NCBI GenBank assembly: GCA_964036295.1
Contig: OZ038467.1
Span: 12,983,670 to 13,047,669, forward strand
Length of the DNA stretch: 64,000 nt
Source of the DNA: Plumapathes pennacea
Taxonomy: Eukaryota > Cnidaria > Anthozoa > Antipatharia > Myriopathidae
Reading direction: 5' to 3'
This document shows, piece by piece, positions 50,898 to 64,000 of the stretch (positions within the stretch are counted from its first letter, which is position 1; every line of letters starts with the position of its first letter). The notes under the pieces were generated by a model. The model made no database searches. It saw only the letters and a program-made list of their open reading frames with translations, and was not told where the DNA came from. The position numbers and the translations under genes are program-made.

Positions 50898-51104
50898 GGG
50901 ACTCCTTATTCCATGGTCAACTTCAATTTTCTCCTTCAGTATTTCACCATTTCTGGTGAGATACTGATATCATACAGTATGGAGAACTTGGCTTTTGATC
51001 CCTTAGACGCTGATTAAGCTATCAATTCTCACTACATCATTCATTAATTTTCTTCCGAAAGGTTGGGAGAATGTGTATTTTGAGCTTGGGAGTCAATGGG
51101 TTAA
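50898..51104. mobile_element. Family A element, second downstream copy
   Basis: It shares TTCAATTTTCTCCTTCAGT, GAACTTGGCTTTTGA and GCTTGGGAGTCAATGGGTT with the other copies; the left end is eroded. Confidence 0.65.
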
Positions 51105-51215
51105 AGCTCGCAGCTCAGGAGCAACCCAATTCATATCAAATACCTGAACAAAGTCTGTGAGAGCACGACGGCGAGGTCAGGCAAACACTTGGATGGCAGA
51201 AGAATGCTTGACGTT

Positions 51216-63459
<12,244 letters not shown>

Positions 63460-63619
63460 CTTGGATTTAGAGGAACTCCGCTGGCCACAGTGCAACCAAA
63501 CAAATCAGCAGGCCTGGCTGCCCAGTCACGTCGTGCTTTGGTAGAAATTGACTAAGAACAAGCTTTGTTGAGAACAATACAAACGGCTGATTTCTGTCAC
63601 ATCTGATTTATTGAGGCGG
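63460..63619. promoter_or_regulatory. Probable two-way promoter
   Basis: About 160 bp separate the VPS53 start codon from the start of a divergent plus-strand frame. CCGCCATCTTGG at 63453-63464, around the VPS53 ATG, is a YY1-like element typical of TATA-less promoters. Confidence 0.5.
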
Positions 63620-64000
63620 ATGATGTTCAAGGTGAGTTACTCTAAAAAGTAATCTTTGCTCTAAAGTGCACATAGACTCGAATTAAAATAGTGCATTGTT
63701 GAAATACTACCACACAAAGTATGATACGCATTGATTTGGACACCAAATGTCATTCGATACTGTTTATTTTCCGTTTCGTCTTTTATTGTGGTCGGCGCTA
63801 TTTTGTTCACAACAAACGTCAGATACATGGATCGATCGTGTTTTGATTGAGTGCTGCGTGTAGACAATGTAAATAACAACATGTAAACAGATTATATGGA
63901 TATATCTTATCGATACTTGATTGTCAAGTTTGACCCATTTGTACTTTTGAGCTGTGTTTGCAGATTCGATGTGACCGATGCAAGAATATTAAATCCGATA
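63620..64000 (+). CDS. Start of a divergent gene (partial)
   Basis: The plus-strand exon ATG ATG TTC AAG (63620-63631) ends at an excellent donor (AAG|GTGAGT). After a pyrimidine-poor intron, GTTTGCAG is followed from 63964 by a frame reading IRCDRCKNIKSD to the window end. The join is in frame and gives MMFKIRCDRCKNIKSD. The CxxC pair suggests a zinc-binding start, but the family cannot be named from so little. The first exon could instead be untranslated. Confidence 0.5.

Overview
The window is animal nuclear DNA: intron-rich genes with GT-AG splicing, AT-rich spacers and very many short repeats. Gene content (nucleoredoxin, VMP1, ANKUB1, AKAP1, VPS53) is general metazoan. The gene structures and the dense set of small inverted-repeat elements suggest a cnidarian, probably a stony coral; that assignment is inference.

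All five complete genes lie on the minus strand. From left to right they are: a nucleoredoxin gene (six coding exons, 3901-7998); VMP1 (eleven core exons, 9292-19302), preceded by three exons with a SAP domain (19963-20972) that may be its N terminus or a separate small gene; an intronless ANKUB1 gene (21875-24064); a short AKAP1 gene with KH and Tudor domains (four coding exons, 28546-32057); and VPS53 (24 coding exons, 51216-63459, 801 residues). A plus-strand gene starts divergently at about 63620 and leaves the window. A possible signal-peptide exon lies at 924-972. Exon joins were worked out by hand from splice sites and phase; totals come out in frame for nucleoredoxin (429 aa), AKAP1 (455 aa) and VPS53 (801 aa).

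The space between AKAP1 and VPS53 (about 32.1-51.2 kb) shows no recognisable protein gene. It holds short transposons, nested insertions, tandem repeats and a few strong isolated splice donors. At least nine families of small inverted-repeat elements recur in introns and spacers. A satellite of about 340 bp fills the largest VMP1 intron, and a hammerhead-ribozyme-like motif of the kind carried by Penelope-like retroelements occurs twice.

The genes share no single pathway. VPS53 (endosome-to-Golgi tethering), VMP1 (ER and autophagosome membranes) and AKAP1 (mitochondrial surface RNA and kinase anchoring) act on membranes; nucleoredoxin is a redox regulator; ANKUB1 is poorly understood. The most unusual observation is that two minisatellites, in VMP1 and in VPS53, are built from the end of an exon plus its splice donor, and that several other arrays and elements also press against splice donors.
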